Shown: in pieces, positions 50,747 to 60,940 of the stretch | Numbering within the stretch: the first letter of the stretch is position 1 | Layout of the letters: the number at the start of each line of letters is the position of its first letter | DNA from: Pseudomonas tumuqii | Lineage (GTDB): Bacteria > Pseudomonadota > Gammaproteobacteria > Pseudomonadales > Pseudomonadaceae | Direction of reading: 5' to 3' | Length of the DNA: 64,000 nt | Assembly: GCF_013184545.1 (NCBI RefSeq) | Contig: NZ_JAAOJA010000001.1 | Span: forward strand, 496,001-560,000 | Made by a program: the position numbers and the translations under genes | The notes under the pieces: generated by a model | Seen by the model: only the letters and a program-made list of their open reading frames with translations | Databases searched by the model: none | What the model was told of the DNA's origin: nothing

Positions 50747-51604
50747 TTAGCTAAGGTCGCGGTGGCGAACCTGGACGTTTTTCAGAATGGGTTTCAGGGT
50801 CTCGCCCAGGCGATTGGCCAGGTATACCGAGCGGTGATGACCGCCAGTGCAGCCTATTGCCACGGTGACATAGGCGCGGTTGCTAGCGGCGAAGCGCGGC
50901 AGCCATTTCTTCAGGTAGGTGAGGATGTCCTGGAACATTTCTTCGACATCTGCCTGAGCCGCCAGGTAGTCGGCCACCGGCTGGTCGAGCCCGGAGAAAT
51001 CGCGCAGGTCCGGCTTCCAGTAAGGGTTGGGCAGGCAACGTACATCGAACACCAAGTCGGCATCCACCGGCATGCCGCGCTTGAAGCCGAACGACTCGAC
51101 CAAAAAGGCCGTGCCTGGCTCCGGCTGATTGAGCAGGCGCAGTTTCAGGCTGTCGCGCAACTGGTAGAGGTTGAGATGGGTGGTGTCGATTTGCAGGTCG
51201 GCGAGGTCGGTGATCGGTCCGAGCAGCAGGCTTTCATCGGCGATCGCCTCGGCCAGCGAGCGGTTCTCGTTGGTCAGCGGATGGCGCCGGCGAGTCTCGG
51301 AAAAACGCTTGAGCAGGGTTTCCTCATCGGCATCCAGGTAGATCACGTCGCACTTGATATGCCGCGCCCGCACCTCCTCGAGGATTTCCGGGAAACGCTT
51401 GAGCTGGCTCGGCAGGTTGCGCGCGTCGATCGACACGGCGACTTGCGGGTGGAGCAGTTCGGTATCCTGCAGGGTGCGCTCCGCCAGTTCGGGGAGCAGG
51501 CCAGCCGGCAGGTTGTCGATGCAGTAGAAGCCGTTGTCCTCAAGGACGTCGAGGGCGGTGCTTTTGCCGGAGCCGGAGCGACCGCTGACGATGATCAGGC
51601 GCAT
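50747..51604 (-). CDS. rapZ: RNase adaptor RapZ
   Basis: A 285-residue P-loop protein. Walker A is GRSGSGKS (residues 8-15), Walker B-like [10 protein letters not shown] lies near 75, and the C-terminal domain has [14 protein letters not shown]. In enterics RapZ guides RNase E to the GlmZ sRNA and so controls GlcN-6-P synthase. It begins two bases after the ptsN stop. Confidence 0.96.
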   Translation of the reverse strand: MRLIIVSGRSGSGKSTALDVLEDNGFYCIDNLPAGLLPELAERTLQDTELLHPQVAVSIDARNLPSQLKRFPEILEEVRARHIKCDVIYLDADEETLLKRFSETRRRHPLTNENRSLAEAIADESLLLGPITDLADLQIDTTHLNLYQLRDSLKLRLLNQPEPGTAFLVESFGFKRGMPVDADLVFDVRCLPNPYWKPDLRDFSGLDQPVADYLAAQADVEEMFQDILTYLKKWLPRFAASNRAYVTVAIGCTGGHHRSVYLANRLGETLKPILKNVQVRHRDLS

Positions 51605-51606
51605 GG

Positions 51607-52080
51607 TCAGGGCCGGTTGAGCTGGCTTTGTACGTCCACCACGACCTGATACAGCGCATCGCTGCTCTGGGCTTGGCGCAAACGCTCACGCACATCGCTG
51701 CGGTCGAGCATGCTGGCGATCTGCCGCAGCAATTCCAGGTGTTCATCAGTGGCCGCCTCCGGTACCAGCAGGACGAACAGCAGGTCGACAGGCGCGCCGT
51801 CGATGGCGTCGAAGTCCACCGCTGCATCCAGACGCAGCAGAGCACTGATCGGCGCGTTACAGCCCGGCAGGCGACAGTGCGGAATGGCAATGCCATTACC
51901 GAAACCGGTCGAGCCGAGTTTTTCGCGGGCGATCAGGCTTTCGAAAATGTCTTGGCCATCCAGGTCGGGCAGTTCGCGTGCCACCAGGTTGGCTATCTGT
52001 TCGAGTACACGTTTCTTGCTGCCTCCCGGCACGTTCACCAGGGAACGGCCGGGGGTCAGGATATTTTCGAGTCGGATCAT
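51607..52080 (-). CDS. ptsN: Nitrogen PTS regulatory protein EIIA-Ntr
   Basis: A 157-residue EIIA of the fructose/nitrogen type with phospho-His H68 in [12 protein letters not shown]. It begins [15 protein letters not shown]. Unlike FruB EIIA it regulates rather than transports, acting on potassium uptake and metabolic enzymes. It follows hpf by 15 bases. Confidence 0.96.
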   Translation of the reverse strand: MIRLENILTPGRSLVNVPGGSKKRVLEQIANLVARELPDLDGQDIFESLIAREKLGSTGFGNGIAIPHCRLPGCNAPISALLRLDAAVDFDAIDGAPVDLLFVLLVPEAATDEHLELLRQIASMLDRSDVRERLRQAQSSDALYQVVVDVQSQLNRP

Positions 52081-52095
52081 AGGAGGGAGGCGATC

Positions 52096-52404
52096 TCAGC
52101 GGGCCGTAGCGCCCTGCTGGCGGTCGATCTGCTTTTCCTTGTGCTTGATGAGTTGACGGTCGAGTTTGTCGGTCAGTAGGTCGATGGCTGCGTACATGTC
52201 GTCGTGTTCGGCATTGGCGACCACTTCGCCGCCGGCGATATGCAGGGTCGCTTCGATTTTCTGCTTGAGCTTCTCGACCTCCATGGTGATTTGCACGTTG
52301 GTGATCTTGTCGAAATGGCGCTCCAATCGACCGAGTTTTTCGTCGATATAGTCGCGCAGGGCGTCGGTCACATCCAGCTGATGTCCACTGATGTTGACTT
52401 GCAT
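52096..52404 (-). CDS. hpf: Ribosome hibernation promoting factor (short HPF)
   Basis: A 102-residue HPF/YhbH protein that stabilises idle ribosomes, as 100S dimers. It begins MQVNISGHQLDVTDALRDYI and has the conserved HIAGGEVVANAEHDDMYAAI and DRQLIKHKEK. Start ATG 52404 has AAGGAG upstream, and this length matches the short form. The earlier in-frame start is unsupported. Confidence 0.95.
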   Translation of the reverse strand: MQVNISGHQLDVTDALRDYIDEKLGRLERHFDKITNVQITMEVEKLKQKIEATLHIAGGEVVANAEHDDMYAAIDLLTDKLDRQLIKHKEKQIDRQQGATAR

Positions 52405-52596
52405 ACCGTTTCTCCTTGTTGCCGCGTATGAGAGACAGGCTATCGGGCCTGCCACCGGAATACTTTGGCGTGAAAGACGTCGGCAAACCGAACTTGGACC
52501 AGTCGCTCTTCGGGTCTTGGCAGTGTGGCTGCTAGCGAGAGAGCGAGGCCGGGTGCGGTGTATGCCTTGTTTGTTGGTCTTTCGTCGAGTGCCACC

Positions 52597-54105
52597 TTAC
52601 ATCAATCGCTTGCGCTCGCTGGAGGGCGCTATACCAAGCGATTCACGGTATTTTGCGACTGTGCGGCGGGCTACTTGTATGCCCTGTGCCTCCAGTAAAC
52701 CAGCGATCTTGCTGTCACTCAACGGCTTTTTTGCATTTTCCGCTGCGACCAGTTTTTTGATGATGGCGCGGATCGCCGTCGACGAGCATTCGCCGCCTTC
52801 GGAGGTGCTGACGTGGCTGGAGAAGAAATATTTCAGCTCGTAGATACCACGCGGGGTGTGCATGAACTTTTGCGTGGTGACCCGCGAAATGGTCGATTCA
52901 TGCATGCCCACCGCTTCGGCGATGTCGTGCAGGACCAGGGGCTTCATCGCCTCGTCGCCGTAGTCGAGAAAGCCGCGCTGGTGCTCGACGATCTGGGTAG
53001 CGACCTTCATCAGGGTTTCGTTGCGACTCTGCAGGCTCTTGATGAACCAGCGCGCTTCCTGCAGCTGGTTGCGCATGAAGGTGTTGTCGGCACTGGTGTC
53101 GGCGCGTTTGACGAAACCGGCGTATTGCGCATTGACCCGCAGGCGCGGCATTGCTTCCTGGTTCAGCTCCACCAGCCAGCGCTCGTTGTGCTTGCGCACG
53201 ATGACGTCGGGCACCACGTATTCCGGTTCGCTCGACTCGATCTGCGAGCCGGGGCGCGGATTGAGGCTCTGGATCAGTTCGATGACCTGGCGCAGCTCGT
53301 CTTCCTTGAGCTTCATGCGGCGCATCAGCTGGCTGTAATCGCGGCTGCCGAGCAGGTCGAGGTAGTCGTTGGCCAGGCGTTGAGCCTCGGCCAGCCAGGT
53401 TGTCTTGGCTGGCAGCTGGCGCAGTTGCAGGAGCAGGCATTCACGCAGGTCGCGGGCGGCAATGCCGGCTGGCTCGAACTGCTGGATGCGGTGCAGTACG
53501 GCTTCCACTTCGTCGAGTTCGATGTCCAGGTCCGGGTCGAAGGCGGCGACGACTTCCTCGAGGCTTTCTTCCAGATAGCCCTGATAGTTGATGCAGTCGA
53601 TCAGGGTGACCCCGATCAGCCGATCCTTGTCGGACATCGGCACCAGATTGAGCTGCCAGAGCAGGTGGCTCTGCAGGCTTTCGCCAGACGACGTGCGGGT
53701 AGTGAAGTCCCACTCGTCATCGTCGTTGCTCGGCAGGCTGCTGGCGCTGGTCTGGTAGACGTCTTCCCACGCGGTGTCGACCGGCAGTTCGTTGGGAATG
53801 CGTTCGTTCCATTCGCCCTCTTCCAGGTTGTCCACGGTTTGTGGGGTTTCCTGGTGGCTGTTGTCCTGGTAGGACTCTTCCTGCTGAGGGGGGGGCGCCT
53901 GGTTTTCGGCGCCGTCGGCCAGGGGGTTCGAGTTGTCGAAGTCGTCACCGTCTTCTTCGCGCTCGAGCATCGGGTTGGACTCCAGAGCCTCCTGGATCTC
54001 TTGCTGCAGATCCAGGGTAGACAATTGGAGTAGGCGAATGGCCTGTTGCAGCTGCGGGGTCATCGTCAGCTGCTGGCCCATTTTCAGGACTAGCGATGGT
54101 TTCAT
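52597..54105 (-). CDS. rpoN: RNA polymerase sigma-54 factor
   Basis: A 502-residue sigma-54. Region I is [20 protein letters not shown] with the activator-contact LLQL. Region II is long and acidic, and contains a run of glutamines. Region III has a core-binding part, an HTH ([20 protein letters not shown]), and the RpoN box [14 protein letters not shown] near the C-terminus. It transcribes nitrogen, motility and transport genes with enhancer-binding proteins. It lies 191 bases before hpf. Confidence 0.98.
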   Translation of the reverse strand: MKPSLVLKMGQQLTMTPQLQQAIRLLQLSTLDLQQEIQEALESNPMLEREEDGDDFDNSNPLADGAENQAPPPQQEESYQDNSHQETPQTVDNLEEGEWNERIPNELPVDTAWEDVYQTSASSLPSNDDDEWDFTTRTSSGESLQSHLLWQLNLVPMSDKDRLIGVTLIDCINYQGYLEESLEEVVAAFDPDLDIELDEVEAVLHRIQQFEPAGIAARDLRECLLLQLRQLPAKTTWLAEAQRLANDYLDLLGSRDYSQLMRRMKLKEDELRQVIELIQSLNPRPGSQIESSEPEYVVPDVIVRKHNERWLVELNQEAMPRLRVNAQYAGFVKRADTSADNTFMRNQLQEARWFIKSLQSRNETLMKVATQIVEHQRGFLDYGDEAMKPLVLHDIAEAVGMHESTISRVTTQKFMHTPRGIYELKYFFSSHVSTSEGGECSSTAIRAIIKKLVAAENAKKPLSDSKIAGLLEAQGIQVARRTVAKYRESLGIAPSSERKRLM

Positions 54106-54147
54106 TGCAGACCTTATTTGCCGGCGTCTGTGCGCAATCCACTACAG

Positions 54148-54179
54148 GGCGCCGTAGCGCCACAAGGAAGCAAATTATA
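54148..54179 (-). promoter_or_regulatory. rpoN -10 box and leader hairpin
   Basis: On the minus strand a perfect TATAAT (54174-54179) precedes GGCGC-TACG-GCGCC (54148-54161), a small hairpin in the leader, about 45 bases before the rpoN ATG. The -35 is weak. An internal promoter for rpoN within the lpt-rpoN cluster is likely. Confidence 0.5.
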
Positions 54180-54238
54180 TGCCTGATCTACAGTGGTTTG
54201 CCTAGCTCTGGCTGCTGTTCGGTTGAGAAAAACCGCTG

Positions 54239-54964
54239 TTACAGGCGGAACTCGTGCCCCAGGTAGACATCCTTGACCAGTTGGTTGGCCAGAATAGCGT
54301 CGGCATCGCCTTCGGCGATCAGTTGGCCATCGCTGACGATGTAGGCGGTTTCGCAGATATCCAGGGTCTCGCGGACATTGTGGTCGGTGATCAGTACACC
54401 GATGCCCTTGGCCTTGAGGTGGTGGATGATCTGCTTGATGTCGCCGACCGAGATCGGGTCGACCCCGGCGAAGGGTTCGTCGAGCAGGATGAATTTTGGT
54501 GCGGTGGCCAGGGCGCGAGCGATTTCCACGCGCCGGCGTTCGCCGCCGGACAGGCTCATGCCGAGGTTGTCGCGGATGTGGCTGATATGGAATTCCTGCA
54601 GCAGGCTTTCCAGTTCCTTGCGCCGGCTGGCCCGATCCAGTTCCTTGCGGGTCTCGAGGATGGCCATGATGTTGTCGGCCACGCTGAGCTTGCGGAAAAT
54701 CGAGGCTTCCTGCGGCAGGTAGCCGACACCGGCGCGGGCGCGGCCGTGCATCGGCAGGTGGCTGACGTCGAGGTCGTCGATCAGGATGCGACCTTGGTCG
54801 GCCTGCACCAGGCCGACGATCATGTAGAAGCAGGTGGTCTTGCCCGCGCCGTTGGGGCCGAGCAGGCCGACGATCTGCCCGCTGTCGATGCTAAGACTGA
54901 CGTCGCGCACGACTTGGCGGCCCTTGTAGCTCTTGGCCAGGTGCTGGGCTGTCAAAGTGGCCAT
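54239..54964 (-). CDS. lptB: LPS export ABC transporter ATP-binding protein LptB
   Basis: A 241-residue ABC ATPase driving LPS extraction by LptFG. Walker [14 protein letters not shown]-loop [13 protein letters not shown], signature [15 protein letters not shown], Walker [17 protein letters not shown], and the H-loop [11 protein letters not shown] are all present. It starts two bases after lptA stops. Confidence 0.97.
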   Translation of the reverse strand: MATLTAQHLAKSYKGRQVVRDVSLSIDSGQIVGLLGPNGAGKTTCFYMIVGLVQADQGRILIDDLDVSHLPMHGRARAGVGYLPQEASIFRKLSVADNIMAILETRKELDRASRRKELESLLQEFHISHIRDNLGMSLSGGERRRVEIARALATAPKFILLDEPFAGVDPISVGDIKQIIHHLKAKGIGVLITDHNVRETLDICETAYIVSDGQLIAEGDADAILANQLVKDVYLGHEFRL

Positions 54965-54966
54965 TG

Positions 54967-55509
54967 CTACTGCGCCTGCTGTTCGGCTGGTGGGTTCTTC
55001 GGCTGGATCACCATGTCGATGCGTGGGCGCGGCGTGGTGACGTTGGTGCCTGTGGCGCGACCGGCATTGACGATCTGGCGTTGGGTGTCATAGACGATTT
55101 TTTCGCCCTCGAAGGTATTACCTTCCTGGATCACCTTGGCCTGGTCGATCAGCACGATCCGCTCATTGGCGGCGAAATACTGGATGGTCAGGCCGTAGGC
55201 TTTGACGATCTGCTTGTCCGCAGATGGCTGTTGTTCGTAATAGGCGGGTTTGCCGACCGAGGTGAAAATCTCGATGTCGCCCTGGGCGTTCTGGGTGATG
55301 GTCACGGTGTCGCCCGTGATCTTCAGTGTGCCCTGGGTGATGATCACGTCGCCGCGATAGACTGCGACGCCTTGTCGATCATCGAGTTCGGCGCTGTCGG
55401 CCTGTACGCGGATCGGCTGCTCACGGTCGGTGGGCAGCGCCCAAGCGCAGGCGCTTCCGAGCGCGGCGCTCAAACTGAGCAAAAAGGGGAAGGTTTTAAC
55501 GAACCTCAT
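54967..55509 (-). CDS. lptA: Periplasmic LPS bridge protein LptA
   Basis: A 180-residue beta-jellyroll protein with a signal peptide ([18 protein letters not shown], cleavage near residue 24). The OstA/LptA domain has [31 protein letters not shown] and [13 protein letters not shown]. It forms the bridge carrying LPS across the periplasm. The first 14 bases overlap the lptC end. Confidence 0.95.
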   Translation of the reverse strand: MRFVKTFPFLLSLSAALGSACAWALPTDREQPIRVQADSAELDDRQGVAVYRGDVIITQGTLKITGDTVTITQNAQGDIEIFTSVGKPAYYEQQPSADKQIVKAYGLTIQYFAANERIVLIDQAKVIQEGNTFEGEKIVYDTQRQIVNAGRATGTNVTTPRPRIDMVIQPKNPPAEQQAQ

Positions 55510-56065
55510 GCTGGCCTCTTACGTTGGACAGCAGGAGCATCCTGCCGTCATTCAAGTACGCTTTCATTCCTTGTGCCGTGGTCACTCCATTGGCCGCGAC
55601 GATTCTAACGGCTTGCTCGGTCTGCGCATATTCCTTATCCGGGATTACGGTCAGGCGGCTGGTGGTCAGAATGGTTGGGCGGCCCTTGGCATCGGTGCGT
55701 TCGACACGGACGTTGTCGATCAATTCCACTTCCTTGCCTTGCGGCGCCACTTCGGCGCGCGCGCTATTGACCTTCCAGGGTAGTTCGGTGCCGCGATACA
55801 GGTGCAGGAAGGGGTTGGTCAGCAGGGTGATGTCGCTGCGCTTGACGTGCTCCAGCTTGTCGCTGGTCATTTCATAATGCAGCTTGCCGTCGGCCTGGTA
55901 TTGCACGGTAGTGGCATTGATGACGTAGAAGTCGATGGCGTTTTCGGCCTCGGCTTGTGCCGGACGCTCGGAAAAGCTGTCGGGGTTGATGTTCCAATAG
56001 CCGACGGCGGCCAGCAGCGCGGCGGCAAAAGCGTAAAGGGCGGGTGTCAGCAGTTTGCGCAGCAT
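55496..56065 (-). CDS. lptC: LPS export protein LptC
   Basis: A 189-residue bitopic protein with an N-terminal helix (TPALYAFAAALLAAVGYW) and one LptC beta domain (ATTVQYQADGKLHYEMTS, LTTSRLTVIPDKEYAQTEQ). It links LptBFG to LptA. It follows kdsC by nine bases and overlaps lptA, so translation is coupled. Confidence 0.95.
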   Translation of the reverse strand: MLRKLLTPALYAFAAALLAAVGYWNINPDSFSERPAQAEAENAIDFYVINATTVQYQADGKLHYEMTSDKLEHVKRSDITLLTNPFLHLYRGTELPWKVNSARAEVAPQGKEVELIDNVRVERTDAKGRPTILTTSRLTVIPDKEYAQTEQAVRIVAANGVTTAQGMKAYLNDGRMLLLSNVRGQHEVR

Positions 56066-56074
56066 AAGTGGGCT

Positions 56075-56614
56075 CTACAGGTAGGCGGCTTGGGCGGCGG
56101 AGAGGCTGCCTTGGGCGCGCATGATCAGCTCGCAGAATTCGCGGGCTGCACCTTCGCCGCCGCGGGCCTGGGTCACGCCATGGGCATGCTGGCGCACAAA
56201 AGCGTCGGCGCTGGCGACCGCCATGCCCAGGCCAACTCGGCGGATCACCGGCAGGTCCGGCAGGTCGTCACCCAGGTAGGCGACTTGCTCGTAGCTTAGA
56301 CCGAGTTCGCCAAGCAGTTCGTCGAGTACCACCAACTTGTCTTCGCGGCCCTGGTACAGGTGCTGGATGCCCAGGTTTTTCGCCCGGCGTTCGACCACCG
56401 GGGTAGTGCGTCCGCTGATGATCGCAGTGCGCACGCCCGAGGCGATCAGCATCTTGATGCCGTGGCCATCGAGGGTGTTGAAGGTCTTGAACTCGCTGCC
56501 GTCGACCAGGAAATACAGCTTGCCGTCGGTGAGTACGCCGTCGACATCGAAAATCGCCAGCTTGATTGCCTGTGCGCGTTGTTGCAGGTCAGGGCTCATC
56601 ACATCAGGGTTCAT
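56075..56614 (-). CDS. kdsC: 3-deoxy-D-manno-octulosonate-8-phosphate phosphatase
   Basis: A 179-residue HAD-family phosphatase that makes Kdo from Kdo-8-phosphate. Motif I is AIFDVDGVLTDG, motif II IISGRTTP, and the C-terminal YLGDDLPDLP holds the metal aspartates. It is a short C0-type HAD without a cap. Start ATG 56614 shares one base with the kdsD stop and has GGAG at seven bases; a GTG one codon earlier is also in frame. Confidence 0.95.
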   Translation of the reverse strand: MNPDVMSPDLQQRAQAIKLAIFDVDGVLTDGKLYFLVDGSEFKTFNTLDGHGIKMLIASGVRTAIISGRTTPVVERRAKNLGIQHLYQGREDKLVVLDELLGELGLSYEQVAYLGDDLPDLPVIRRVGLGMAVASADAFVRQHAHGVTQARGGEGAAREFCELIMRAQGSLSAAQAAYL

Positions 56615-57588
56615 CACATTACTCCGGCGCGCAGCAGGTCGTGCATATTCAGGGCGCCTATGGGGCGGTCGTCATTGTCTACCACTACCAGGCCGCTGAT
56701 CTTGTGATCTTCCATGATCTTCAGGGCTTCGGCGGCGAGCATTTCCGCGCGGGCGGTCTTGCCATGCACGGTCATCACGTCATCGATCTTCGACTGACGC
56801 ACGTCGATACCGCGATCCAGGGTGCGGCGCAGGTCGCCATCGGTGAAGATCCCGGCCAGGCGGCCATCCGTCTCGGTGACCACGGTCATGCCCAGGCCTT
56901 TCTGGGTCATCTCCAGCAGGGCGTCACGCAGCGAGGTGCCGCGCTGCACGCTGGGCAGGCTGGCGCCGGCATGCATGACGTTTTCCACTTTCAGCAGCAG
57001 GCGTCGGCCCAGGGCGCCGCCGGGGTGGGAGAAGGCAAAATCTTCGGCGGTAAAGCCGCGGGCTTCCAGCAAGGCGATGGCCAGGGCGTCGCCAAGCACC
57101 AGGGAGGCGGTGGTGGAAGAGGTCGGTGCCAGGTTGAGTGGGCAGGCTTCCTGGGAGACGCGGGCGTCCAGGTTGACTTCGGCGGCCTTGGCCAGCGCTG
57201 AGTCCGGGTTGCCGGTCATGCTGATCAGGGTGATGCCGAGGCGCTTGATCAGCGGCAGCAGGGTGATGATTTCCGCCGTCGAGCCCGAGTTGGACAGGGC
57301 CAGCACCACATCGTCGCGGGTGATCATGCCCATGTCGCCATGGCTGGCTTCGGCCGGATGGACGAAGAAGGCAGTGGTGCCGGTGCTGGCCAGGGTGGCG
57401 GCAATCTTGTTGCCGACATGCCCCGACTTGCCCATGCCGACCACCACCACGCGGCCCTTGCTGGTCAGGATGAGTTCGCAGGCGCGAACGAAGTTGCTGT
57501 CGATGCGTGGCAGCAGCTCTCCAATCGCCTCGAGTTCCAGGCGAATGGTGCGTTGTGCGGACTTGATCAGCTCGTTGGACTGGCTCAT
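56614..57588 (-). CDS. kdsD: Arabinose-5-phosphate isomerase
   Basis: A 324-residue enzyme converting ribulose-5-phosphate to arabinose-5-phosphate for Kdo. An N-terminal SIS domain (VVVVGMGKSGHVGNKIAATLASTG in part, HGDMGMITRDDVVLALSNSG in part) is followed by two CBS domains (LLLKVENVMHAG, KIDDVMTVHGKT). It starts at ATG 57588 (SQSNELIKSAQRT). It is the first gene of the kds-lpt-rpoN cluster and diverges from mlaF. Confidence 0.95.
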   Translation of the reverse strand: MSQSNELIKSAQRTIRLELEAIGELLPRIDSNFVRACELILTSKGRVVVVGMGKSGHVGNKIAATLASTGTTAFFVHPAEASHGDMGMITRDDVVLALSNSGSTAEIITLLPLIKRLGITLISMTGNPDSALAKAAEVNLDARVSQEACPLNLAPTSSTTASLVLGDALAIALLEARGFTAEDFAFSHPGGALGRRLLLKVENVMHAGASLPSVQRGTSLRDALLEMTQKGLGMTVVTETDGRLAGIFTDGDLRRTLDRGIDVRQSKIDDVMTVHGKTARAEMLAAEALKIMEDHKISGLVVVDNDDRPIGALNMHDLLRAGVM

Positions 57589-57624
57589 GGCGTCTTTAAT
57601 AGGCAGGTCGAGTAAAAGGCGGCG

Positions 57625-57645
57625 ATTATAGCGGGAAAGATTCCC
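57625..57645 (-). promoter_or_regulatory. kdsD promoter -10 with adjoining palindrome
   Basis: On the minus strand TATAAT (57625-57630) is directly preceded by the palindrome GGGAA-TCT-TTCCC (57633-57645), where a regulator could block the spacer. No clear -35 is seen. The -10 call is firm; the operator is inference. Confidence 0.45.
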
Positions 57646-57752
57646 TCGCTCACCTTTGAATCGTCCAGCGGCAGAAGGTGAGTGCTTTTTCGGGGCACTT
57701 GCAGGTAAATGTGCAGCGCTGTGGTCGGCGTTCTGTAAACAAATGTTCGGTC

Positions 57753-57782
57753 TTGGGCAGGGTAATTCGGCAATGTTATAGT
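57753..57782 (+). promoter_or_regulatory. Probable sigma-70 promoter of mlaFEDCB
   Basis: TTGGGC (57753-57758), an 18-base spacer and TATAGT (57777-57782) fit a housekeeping promoter. The start would be near 57789, leaving a leader of about 80 bases before mlaF. Confidence 0.6.
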
Positions 57783-57870
57783 GCGCGGCCATTTTCGGCC
57801 GGCCCGCGGCTGCGGTGTCTTCGCAACGCTGGCGGGCGTCTGTCAGGGAGGCTGCATCCAAGGAGTCGAG

Positions 57871-58680
57871 ATGAGTGCCGAGCAACAGTATGCGGTCGAG
57901 CTGAAAAACCTCAGTTTTCAGCGCGGCGACCGGGACATTTTCAAAGATATAGACATTCGCATTCCGCGCGGCAAGGTCACCGGCATCATGGGGCCTTCCG
58001 GCTGTGGCAAGACCACGCTGCTGCGCCTGATCGGCGCGCAGCTCAGGCCGAGCAAGGGGGATGTGTGGGTCAATGGGCAGAACTTGCCGGGTCTCTCGCG
58101 CAGCGAGCTGTTCGATATGCGCAAGCAGATGGGCGTGCTGTTCCAGAGCGGTGCGCTGTTCACCGATCTCGATGTGTTCGAGAACGTCGCCTTTCCGCTG
58201 CGTGTGCATACCCAGCTGCCTGACGAAATGATTCGTGACATTGTCCTGATGAAATTGCAGGCGGTGGGCTTGCGTGGTGCGTACGAGTTGATGCCGGATG
58301 AGCTGTCCGGAGGCATGAAGCGCCGCGTGGCGCTGGCGCGGGCGATTGCCCTCGATCCGCAGATACTGATGTACGACGAGCCTTTCGTTGGCCAGGACCC
58401 GATTGCCATGGGGGTGCTGGTGCGTTTGATTCGCTTGCTCAGCGATGCCTTGGGCATCACCAGCATCGTGGTGTCCCACGACCTGGCGGAAACCGCCAGC
58501 ATCGCCGACTACATCTACTTGGTGGGGGATACCAAGGTGCTCGGTCAGGGCACGCCGGATGAGCTGATGAACTCGGATGATCCGCGCGTTCGCCAGTTCA
58601 TGAAGGGCATTCCCGACGGGCCGGTACCGTTCCACTTTCCGGCGGCAGACTACCGCGACGATTTACTGGGGGGGCGCTGA
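57871..58680 (+). CDS. mlaF: Phospholipid ABC transporter ATP-binding protein MlaF
   Basis: A 269-residue ABC ATPase of the Mla system that removes mislocalised phospholipid from the outer leaflet (Ttg2A in older naming). Walker [16 protein letters not shown], signature [15 protein letters not shown], Walker [14 protein letters not shown] and the H-loop [14 protein letters not shown]. Start ATG 57871 has AAGGAG. It overlaps mlaE by one base. Confidence 0.97.
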   Translation: MSAEQQYAVELKNLSFQRGDRDIFKDIDIRIPRGKVTGIMGPSGCGKTTLLRLIGAQLRPSKGDVWVNGQNLPGLSRSELFDMRKQMGVLFQSGALFTDLDVFENVAFPLRVHTQLPDEMIRDIVLMKLQAVGLRGAYELMPDELSGGMKRRVALARAIALDPQILMYDEPFVGQDPIAMGVLVRLIRLLSDALGITSIVVSHDLAETASIADYIYLVGDTKVLGQGTPDELMNSDDPRVRQFMKGIPDGPVPFHFPAADYRDDLLGGR

Positions 58681-59477
58681 TGCGCAGGACATCTACGCTC
58701 GAACGGATCCGTCTGCTCGGTCGCGCCGGCATCGACGCGGTTGCCACGCTGGGGCGCTCGACGGTGTTTCTGCTGCATGCGCTGTTCGGCCGCAGTTCGG
58801 CCGGCAACCCGCTGCAGTTGCTGATCAAACAGCTGTACTCGGTAGGTGTCATGTCCCTGGCGATCATCGTGGTCTCGGGGATTTTTATCGGCATGGTCTT
58901 GTCGCTGCAGGGTTTCAATATCCTGTCCGACTACGGTTCGGAGCAGGCAGTCGGGCAGATGGTCGCCCTGACCTTGTTGCGCGAGCTCGGCCCCGTGGTC
59001 ACCGCCTTGTTGTTCGCCGGGCGCGCGGGTTCTGCGTTGACCGCGGAAATCGGCAACATGAAATCCACCGAGCAGTTGTCCAGCCTGGAAATGATCGGAG
59101 TCGATCCGCTCAAGTACATCGTCGCGCCGCGCCTGTGGGCCGGCTTCATCTCGATGCCGTTGCTCGCCGTGATTTTCAGCGTGGTCGGTATCTGGGGTGG
59201 CGCGATGGTTGCCATCGACTGGCTCGGTGTTTATGAGGGGTCGTTCTGGGCCAATATGCAGAACAGTGTTTCGTTTCGTGAAGACGTGCTCAACGGGGTG
59301 ATCAAAAGCATCGTGTTCGGCTTTGTCGTTACCTGGATCGCCGTTTTCCAAGGCTATGACTGTGAACCGACCTCGGAAGGCATCAGTCGCGCCACCACAA
59401 AAACAGTGGTTTATGCCTCGCTCGCCGTGTTGGGGCTGGACTTCATTCTGACCGCTTTGATGTTTGGAGACTTCTGA
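58680..59477 (+). CDS. mlaE: Phospholipid ABC transporter permease MlaE
   Basis: A 265-residue permease with five or six helices and the family motif [20 protein letters not shown] near residue 120. The N-terminal interfacial helix and [19 protein letters not shown] are conserved. It forms the core of the MlaFEDB complex, and its start and stop both overlap its neighbours by one base. Confidence 0.96.
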   Translation: MRRTSTLERIRLLGRAGIDAVATLGRSTVFLLHALFGRSSAGNPLQLLIKQLYSVGVMSLAIIVVSGIFIGMVLSLQGFNILSDYGSEQAVGQMVALTLLRELGPVVTALLFAGRAGSALTAEIGNMKSTEQLSSLEMIGVDPLKYIVAPRLWAGFISMPLLAVIFSVVGIWGGAMVAIDWLGVYEGSFWANMQNSVSFREDVLNGVIKSIVFGFVVTWIAVFQGYDCEPTSEGISRATTKTVVYASLAVLGLDFILTALMFGDF

Positions 59478-59950
59478 TGCAAAACCGCACCCTGGAGATT
59501 GGTGTCGGCCTGTTCCTGTTGGCCGGGTTATTGGCCCTGCTGCTGCTGGCGTTGCGCGTCAGTGGTCTGACGGTGGGCAGCGCCAACGATACCTACAAGA
59601 TCTATGCGCACTTTGAGAATATTGCCGGTCTAACCGTAAGGGCCAAGGTGACCATGGCGGGGGTGACTATCGGCAAGGTAACCGCAATCGATCTGGATCG
59701 CGACAGCTACACCGGCCGTGTCACCCTCTCGCTGGATGACAGCGTGGACAACCTGCCCGTCGATTCGACTGCATCGATCCTGACCGCCGGTTTGCTCGGC
59801 GAGAAGTACATCGGCATCAGTGTTGGCGGTGACGAAGAGGTGCTCGTCGATGGCGGTACCATCCATGACACCCAGTCGTCGCTGGTGCTGGAAGATCTGA
59901 TCGGTAAATTCCTGCTCAATTCGGTCAATAAAGACGAAGCCAAACAATGA
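59477..59950 (+). CDS. mlaD: Outer-membrane asymmetry MCE protein MlaD
   Basis: A 157-residue protein with an N-terminal helix (LEIGVGLFLLAGLLALLLLA) and one MCE domain (YKIYAHFENIAGLTVRAKVT, TAGLLGEKYIGISVGG). MlaD forms the hexameric ring through which lipids pass. The start overlaps mlaE by one base. Confidence 0.96.
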   Translation: MQNRTLEIGVGLFLLAGLLALLLLALRVSGLTVGSANDTYKIYAHFENIAGLTVRAKVTMAGVTIGKVTAIDLDRDSYTGRVTLSLDDSVDNLPVDSTASILTAGLLGEKYIGISVGGDEEVLVDGGTIHDTQSSLVLEDLIGKFLLNSVNKDEAKQ

Positions 59951-59961
59951 GGGCTCCCACC

Positions 59962-60594
59962 ATGCTCAAAACCCTGCGTAACGGCCTGTTCGCGCTGCTG
60001 GCGGCCTTGCCGCTGCTGGCTGTGGCTGCGCCGAGTGCCCATCAGGTGGTGCAGCAGACCACCACCACGCTGCTGGAAGACCTGAAGGTCAATAAAGAGC
60101 AATACCGCAAGGATCCAGCGGCCTTCTACAATGCCCTGAATGATATTCTCGGTCCGGTGGTGGATGTTGACGGCATTTCCCGCGGGGTGATGACCGTGCG
60201 CTACTCGCGCCAGGCCACGCCTGAGCAGATGCAGCGTTTCCAGGAGAACTTCAAGCGCAGTCTGATGCAGTTCTATGGCAACGCCCTGCTCGAATACAAC
60301 AATCAGGATATTCGTGTGCTGCCACCCAGCGGCAAGCAGGATCCACAGCGCGCTGCAGTGAACATGGAAATCAAGGACGGCAATGGCACCGTCTACCCGT
60401 TGTCCTACACCATGGTCAACCAGGGCGACAGCTGGAAGATGCGCAACCTGATCATCAATGGCATCAACGTCGGCAAGTTGTTCCGCGATCAGTTCGCTCA
60501 ATCCATGCAGAACAACAGCAATGACCTGGACAAGGTCATCGACAGCTGGGCCGATACCGTGGCCAAGGCTCGTCAGGCCAAGGGTGAGTCGTGA
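59962..60594 (+). CDS. mlaC: Periplasmic phospholipid-binding protein MlaC
   Basis: A 210-residue lipid shuttle with a signal peptide (LRNGLFALLAALPLLAVA, cleavage near AVA-AP). The Ttg2/Tol-Org domain has VVDVDGISRGVMTVRYSRQA and SYTMVNQGDSWKMRNLIING. I use ATG 59962, which has AGGG at eight bases and starts the signal peptide directly; an ATG at 59947 overlapping the mlaD stop would add five residues. Confidence 0.93.
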   Translation: MLKTLRNGLFALLAALPLLAVAAPSAHQVVQQTTTTLLEDLKVNKEQYRKDPAAFYNALNDILGPVVDVDGISRGVMTVRYSRQATPEQMQRFQENFKRSLMQFYGNALLEYNNQDIRVLPPSGKQDPQRAAVNMEIKDGNGTVYPLSYTMVNQGDSWKMRNLIINGINVGKLFRDQFAQSMQNNSNDLDKVIDSWADTVAKARQAKGES

Positions 60595-60899
60595 GTCAGG
60601 CCGCTATCGTCGAACAGTCGTCGGGGCTGTTTCAGCTCTCTGGCGTGCTCGATTATCTCAGTGGACCGCTCTTGCGCGAACAGGGCGGACGGTTGATTAC
60701 CGCCAGTCAGGCGGCTAGCTGTGTGATCGATTGTGCGGCTGTGGACAAGTCCAGCAGCGTAGGCCTGTCGCTGTTGCTGGCGTTCATGCGCGACGCCCAG
60801 GCTGCAGGCAAGAGCCTGGTGGTGCGCAGTCTGCCCGAGGACATGCGCGAGATCGCCAGTGTCTCCGGGCTGCTGGACGTGCTGCCGCTGGAGGCGTGA
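60591..60899 (+). CDS. mlaB: STAS-domain subunit MlaB
   Basis: A 102-residue STAS protein that binds MlaF and stabilises the transporter. DYLSGPLLREQG, VIDCAAVDKSSSVGLSLLLA and SGLLDVLPLEA follow the STAS pattern, with a conserved Ser/Thr region. The start is GTG 60591, overlapping the mlaC stop by four bases (GTGA). It ends the mla operon. Confidence 0.94.
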   Translation: MSQAAIVEQSSGLFQLSGVLDYLSGPLLREQGGRLITASQAASCVIDCAAVDKSSSVGLSLLLAFMRDAQAAGKSLVVRSLPEDMREIASVSGLLDVLPLEA

Positions 60900-60940
60900 A
60901 CCCGGTCTGCGGTCCCCGGTCGGGACAGGCCCGCGTAGGG

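Noticed and set aside
57781..57870. An earlier start for mlaF at 57781
   Set aside because: It would begin at a non-ATG codon within the promoter/leader and add 30 unlike residues. ATG 57871 has AAGGAG and the family N-terminus.
56614..58635. A single 673-codon minus-strand frame joining kdsD with sequence opposite mlaF
   Set aside because: Only the part from 57588 down is kdsD. The N-terminal half is antisense to mlaF and its promoter, and kdsD has a family-type start at 57588.
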